A stretch of DNA of 64,000 nt, from contig NZ_JAVJAN010000014.1 in NCBI RefSeq assembly GCF_031344075.1, positions 1 through 64,000 of the forward strand, given 5' to 3'. The notes beneath the pieces were generated by a model that searched no databases, was not told the DNA's origin, and saw only the letters and a program-made list of their open reading frames with translations. Position 1 is the stretch's first letter. Every line of letters starts with the position of its first letter. Made by a program: the position numbers and the translations under genes. The DNA comes from Clostridium aquiflavi (lineage in GTDB: Bacteria > Bacillota > Clostridia > Clostridiales > Clostridiaceae). Of the stretch, positions 61,015 through 64,000 are shown piece by piece.

Positions 61015-61380
61015 ATGAGAAAATTTTTAGTCATAACTACACCTATAGTAGCATTAATTCTTTTTGTAGTAATTATGCTTAGTAGCACTATTTTAAAAAA
61101 ATCATTAGGAAAAAATGATAATATTCCTGAGTCAATACAATTAATTATTCAAGATGTAGAATCAGAAAACTGGGAAGATGCTAGTGATAAAACAAAAAAT
61201 TTGTCAAATGTTTGGAAAAGAGTAGTTAAAAGAATTCAGTTTAGTTCAGAAAGAGATGAAATAAATTCTTTTCAAGAGAGTATGGCACGTCTTAATGGTG
61301 CCATAATGGCAAAAGATAAATCTGCTTCACTTATTGAATTAAATGAAGCTTATGAGCATTGGGATGGATTAGGTAAATAA
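61015..61380 (+). CDS. DUF4363 family protein
   Basis: 121 aa. One N-terminal membrane helix (VITTPIVALILFVVIMLSS), then a helical domain (SIQLIIQDVESENWEDASDK and RDEINSFQESMARLNGAIMA). DUF4363 genes regularly follow DUF421 genes in clostridial spore clusters. Function unknown. AGGAGG is nine bases before the ATG, 14 bp after the DUF421 gene. Confidence 0.85.
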   Translation: MRKFLVITTPIVALILFVVIMLSSTILKKSLGKNDNIPESIQLIIQDVESENWEDASDKTKNLSNVWKRVVKRIQFSSERDEINSFQESMARLNGAIMAKDKSASLIELNEAYEHWDGLGK

Positions 61381-61395
61381 ACTCTAAATGTGTTA

Positions 61396-61423
61396 TAAAA
61401 AGCATAGTTATAATATGCTTTTT
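61396..61423 (+). terminator. Terminator after DUF4363 gene
   Basis: AAAAAGCATA / TATGCTTTTT perfect stem with an 8-nt loop, 15 bp past the stop. Confidence 0.85.
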
Positions 61424-61514
61424 AACAATTATTTTTATATTGAAATTTTATTTATGTAATTAATTTATAGTTTAATAATTCCAGTAAGAACTCAAAATTA
61501 TATTACATATTAAT

Positions 61515-61561
61515 ATACTCCCATATCTATAAAATATAAATTTAACTAGATATGAGAGTAT
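61515..61561 (-). terminator. Hairpin after the minus-strand DUF1657 gene
   Basis: ATACTCCCATATCT / AGATATGAGAGTAT (one mismatch) with an AT-rich loop, 17 bp past the gene end. Confidence 0.65.
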
Positions 61562-61577
61562 ATCAATTATTAATTAA

Positions 61578-61781
61578 CTATTTATTATATTGAGGTTCTT
61601 CTTGTTTTACAAAATCAAGTCTTGATTGAATTGTTTGTTCTACATTTTCCATTGTATTTGCAAGTTGATTAAACATTTGTTTTGCTTCTTGATTATCTGT
61701 ATCTAAAGAAAATGTCTTCATATCAGCACCTAATCCCTTAGCACTAGCTAATGCTGTTTCAAGTTTTGTTCCTGTTGGCAT
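61578..61781 (-). CDS. DUF1657 family protein
   Basis: 67 aa, helical hairpin type (GTKLETALASAKGLGADMKT, then DNQEAKQMFNQLANTMENVE) ending in EEPQYNK. DUF1657 proteins are small spore proteins linked to spoVA operons. This copy runs opposite to its neighbours and has its own likely forespore promoter. AGGAGG lies before the ATG. Confidence 0.88.
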   Translation of the reverse strand: MPTGTKLETALASAKGLGADMKTFSLDTDNQEAKQMFNQLANTMENVEQTIQSRLDFVKQEEPQYNK

Positions 61782-61815
61782 AACAACTCCTCCTTTGTAT
61801 TTTTTATTACAACTA

Positions 61816-61845
61816 TATTTTGTTCATAATTAATTTAAATATTCA
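61816..61845 (-). promoter_or_regulatory. Candidate SigG-type promoter of the DUF1657 gene
   Basis: On the minus strand TGAATA (61845-61840) and CAAAATA (61822-61816) are 17 bp apart, similar to the forespore SigG consensus (TGAATA, about 17 bp, CATACTA). It is 35 bp upstream of the start. Confidence 0.5.
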
Positions 61846-62017
61846 ATTTATTCATAATGAAATATATTCCTTTTTAAATCTAGTTTATATTTATTAATCC
61901 TTAACAATTTGTCTTTAATAATTTAAATAAATATATATATTAAAAATGAATTAAAACTAAGATTATTGGTTAAAGTAACCTAGAAAACAACTTAATAAAT
62001 ATAAAGGAGACTTTTAT

Positions 62018-62224
62018 ATGACTGCGATTTCAAAGGTAAAAGAAACATTAGCTACACTAAAGGGGTCTGAGGCCACCTTAAGAATGTATTCATTGCAAGA
62101 ACGTGATAAAGAAGCTAGCGCTATTTATAATCAGGCATATAAAGAAATAAATGAAATTAAAACAGACTTAGAAAAAAGAATAGGCTTTATGGAGTTTGAG
62201 GAACCCCAATATAAAGGCAACTAA
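62018..62224 (+). CDS. DUF1657 family protein
   Basis: 68 aa (ISKVKETLATLKGSEATLRM, then DKEASAIYNQAYKEINEIKT) ending in EFEEPQYKGN. It is clearly a paralogue of the minus-strand copy at 61578, with the same EEPQY end. AAAGGAGA precedes the ATG. It overlaps or abuts the DUF421 gene next, so it is the first gene of the spoVA-type operon. Confidence 0.9.
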   Translation: MTAISKVKETLATLKGSEATLRMYSLQERDKEASAIYNQAYKEINEIKTDLEKRIGFMEFEEPQYKGN

Positions 62225-62236
62225 GTGAGGTGGCAT

Positions 62237-63097
62237 ATGGATTCTTGGTTAATACTATTATTTAATTCGATAATTTTATTTTTTTTAACATTAGTTATAA
62301 CAAAATATATGAAAAAAAAGACCTTATCTAAGGCTACACCCTTTGATTTTATTTCTTATGCCGTCATTGCTATTATAATTACTTTAATTTCTTTAAATAT
62401 AGTTAATAATATTTACTTCGGATTAATTACACTGTCTGTTTGGGCACTGATGCCTATTATCTTAGATTATGCTTCCATGAGAAGTAAATGGATTTATAAC
62501 CTAATGCACGGTAAAGAACGGGTTCTTGTTAAAAACGGTAAAGTTATGGAAGATAACTTATCCAAAGAAAGAATTACAGGGCAAGAATTCCTACAACAAA
62601 TGCGTTTAAAAAAAGTATTTAACTTAGCCGATGTTGAATTTGCTGTAATGGAAACAACTGGAGATATAAATGTTAGTTTAAAAGCTGATAAAAAGCCCAT
62701 TACCCCATATGATTTAGGAGAAAAAGTAGCACCTAAGACTGAACCACAAACAGTTATTTTAGATGGAAACATATTAAATGAAGGTCTTACTAATGCTGGA
62801 TTAAATCGAGGCTGGCTTACAACTCAGCTAGAAATCAAAGGGGTTATCCTTGAAAATGTTTTTCTTGGTCAAGTAGATTCTTCTGGCGACTTATATATAG
62901 ATCTTTTTGATGATATGATACAAGTCCCTAAAACACAAATTAAAGAAATGCTCTATGCTAGTATTCAAAAAAGTCAAGCAGATCTTATTTCATTTTCTTT
63001 AGACTGTGACAATGAAGATGCAAAAACTATGTACTCACAAAGTGCTAAAAAATTAGAAAAAACCATAAAAAAATTAGAACCATATTTATTACGTTAG
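62237..63097 (+). CDS. DUF421 membrane protein with C-terminal DUF1657-like segment
   Basis: About 286 aa, start ATG at 62237 after GAGG. Three N-terminal helices lead to the DUF421 soluble domain (GKVMEDNLSKERITGQEFLQ and FAVMETTGDINVSLKADKKP). The last 60 residues (SIQKSQADLISFSLDCDNED, then SAKKLEKTIKKLEPY) resemble a DUF1657-type helical hairpin, so the two families seem fused. It lies between DUF1657 and spoVAC, as in the heat-resistance spoVA2mob operons of bacilli. Confidence 0.87.
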   Translation: MDSWLILLFNSIILFFLTLVITKYMKKKTLSKATPFDFISYAVIAIIITLISLNIVNNIYFGLITLSVWALMPIILDYASMRSKWIYNLMHGKERVLVKNGKVMEDNLSKERITGQEFLQQMRLKKVFNLADVEFAVMETTGDINVSLKADKKPITPYDLGEKVAPKTEPQTVILDGNILNEGLTNAGLNRGWLTTQLEIKGVILENVFLGQVDSSGDLYIDLFDDMIQVPKTQIKEMLYASIQKSQADLISFSLDCDNEDAKTMYSQSAKKLEKTIKKLEPYLLR

Positions 63098-63109
63098 AAG
63101 GTGAAATAA

Positions 63110-63589
63110 ATGTCAAATATGAAAAAGAAAAAAATGACCTCAGCTCAGCAGCAATATGATACATTAGTAAATAGTATAGAACCTAAAAGACCCATTTTAA
63201 CTAATTGTATTAGAGCCTTTCTCGTAGGTGGCACAATATGTACAATTGGTCAAGGACTACAGTGGATTTTTATTAACTACTTTAATTTTGATGAAAAAAC
63301 CTCAGTAGGTCCTACGTCCCTAGTTTTAATATTTTTTGCAGCTTTATTTACTGGCCTTGGAATTTACGATCATCTTAGTCAGTGGGCTGGATGTGGATCT
63401 GCTGTTCCTATTACAGGCTTTGCCAATTCTATAGCTTCTGCTTCAATTGAACATAAAACTGAAGGATTTGTACTTGGAGTAGCTGGAAATATGTTCAGTC
63501 TTGCAGGCGCAGTTATTGTTTATGGAGTTTTTGCTTCTTTTGTAATTGCTACAATAAAAATAACAATAACATGGTTGGGGGCGATGTAA
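63110..63589 (+). CDS. spoVAC: Stage V sporulation protein AC
   Basis: 159-aa membrane protein of the SpoVA channel, which moves dipicolinic acid across the spore inner membrane during sporulation and germination. It has the SpoVAC start MTSAQQQYDTLVNSIEPKRP, four hydrophobic segments, and the typical GLGIYDHLSQWAGCGSAVPI and GFANSIASASIEHKTEGFVL. The stop overlaps nothing, and spoVAD starts at the next base. Confidence 0.94.
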   Translation: MSNMKKKKMTSAQQQYDTLVNSIEPKRPILTNCIRAFLVGGTICTIGQGLQWIFINYFNFDEKTSVGPTSLVLIFFAALFTGLGIYDHLSQWAGCGSAVPITGFANSIASASIEHKTEGFVLGVAGNMFSLAGAVIVYGVFASFVIATIKITITWLGAM

Positions 63590-64000
63590 ATGCTTAAAGG
63601 ACATCAATCCTGGATTTTTAATTCTAAACCTACAATATTAGCTTCTGCCGCCGTTGGTGGTCCTTTTGAAGGTAATGGTGCTTTAGCTGATGACTTTGAT
63701 ATACTTTATGATGATTTATGGCTTGGGCAAGATAGCTATGAAAAAGCAGAAAAGGCTCTACTTGAGCATGCTTGTGAAAGAGCAATACAAAAATCAAAGA
63801 TACAAAAAGAAAATATTAACTTTTTCTTAAGTGGAGATTTAATGAATCAAATCATTTCTAGTAGCTTTACTGCAAGAACTTTAGGAATACCTTATTTAGG
63901 AATATTTGGTGCTTGCTCTAGCTCCATGGAAGGTTTAGCATTAGCTGCTCAATTAATAGAAAGTAAAGCAGCTAAATATGTTATAGCAGCTGCAAGTAGT
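63590..64000 (+). CDS. spoVAD: Stage V sporulation protein AD, N-terminal part
   Basis: 137 codons are visible before the window ends. The protein has a thiolase-like fold: MLKGHQSWIFNSKPTILASA, NGALADDFDILYDDLWLGQD and FLSGDLMNQIISSSFTARTL, with the nucleophile-region Cys in GIFGACSSSMEGLALAAQLI. SpoVAD binds dipicolinic acid. It starts one base after the spoVAC stop (TAAATG), so the genes are coupled. Confidence 0.93.
   Translation, partial: MLKGHQSWIFNSKPTILASAAVGGPFEGNGALADDFDILYDDLWLGQDSYEKAEKALLEHACERAIQKSKIQKENINFFLSGDLMNQIISSSFTARTLGIPYLGIFGACSSSMEGLALAAQLIESKAAKYVIAAASS

Noticed and set aside
1..64000. CRISPR arrays, tRNA or rRNA genes
   Set aside because: I saw no regularly spaced repeats and no tRNA- or rRNA-like segments while reading the intergenic regions.

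Overview
The window is AT-rich, spore-former DNA with typical clostridial ribosome binding sites. Lysine, purine and yjdF riboswitches, SpoVA-type sporulation genes and a glycyl-radical choline lyase all point to Clostridium sensu stricto or a close relative. I place it at genus level only, from gene content and style.

Region 1 (about 0.1-19.2 kb, minus strand) is a complete choline-fermenting bacterial microcompartment locus. About twenty genes run from an EamA-type transporter (start 16426) down to a shell hexamer (213). Choline TMA-lyase CutC and its activase CutD make trimethylamine and acetaldehyde. A CoA-acylating aldehyde dehydrogenase, PduL and EutQ carry acetaldehyde to acetate and ATP. 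A PduQ/EutG-like alcohol dehydrogenase (18077-19225) can make ethanol, and a PduS/PduT pair handles electrons. Shell parts are BMC-H, BMC-T, EutS-like and EutN proteins. A BmrR/BltR-like MerR regulator sits upstream, and a MerR-type promoter with a 20-bp spacer reads into the operon. Oddities are an aldehyde dehydrogenase homologue with Ser in place of the catalytic Cys, a shell protein with a long acidic linker and a Rho-N/SAP-like tail, and a EutT-like protein in a B12-independent compartment.

Region 2 (19.4-30.7 kb) holds a GH20 hexosaminidase, an M20 amidohydrolase, a UPF0158 protein, a HAD phosphatase, a divergent DXS-like enzyme paired with an AdhR-like MerR regulator, a YjeM-like permease, and a lysine-riboswitch-controlled LysP. 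A 110-bp structured repeat occurs at 9-120 and, inverted, in the lysP leader.

Region 3 (30.8-38.0 kb, minus) holds a FecCD-type ABC importer whose ATPase has a His-rich tail, then hypA, a large Fe-S/GltD-like oxidoreductase and hypB. This looks like a metal import and nickel-maturation neighbourhood.

Region 4 (38.2-45.8 kb) is purine and other metabolism: a xanthine/uracil permease, a methyltransferase, YjdF with its riboswitch, a guanine/hypoxanthine permease with a purine riboswitch, a metallo-beta-lactamase-fold protein, and an unrecognised 404-aa protein.

Region 5 (45.9-53.9 kb, minus) is a five-gene MoxR/VWA system: SWIM protein, helical-repeat protein, MoxR AAA+ ATPase, DUF5682 protein and VWA protein. 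It resembles the poorly understood E. coli yehLMPQ set with an added helical protein, and it is my best candidate for an undescribed system.

Region 6 (54.2-59.9 kb) has a J-like membrane protein without HPD, two gene remnants, a 2-enoate-reductase-type flavoenzyme divergent from a TetR regulator with a 35-bp perfect palindrome between them, and a lone sugar-binding protein.

Region 7 (60.1-64.0 kb) is a spoVA2mob-like spore cluster (DUF421, DUF4363, DUF1657, DUF1657, DUF421, SpoVAC, SpoVAD) cut off by the window end.
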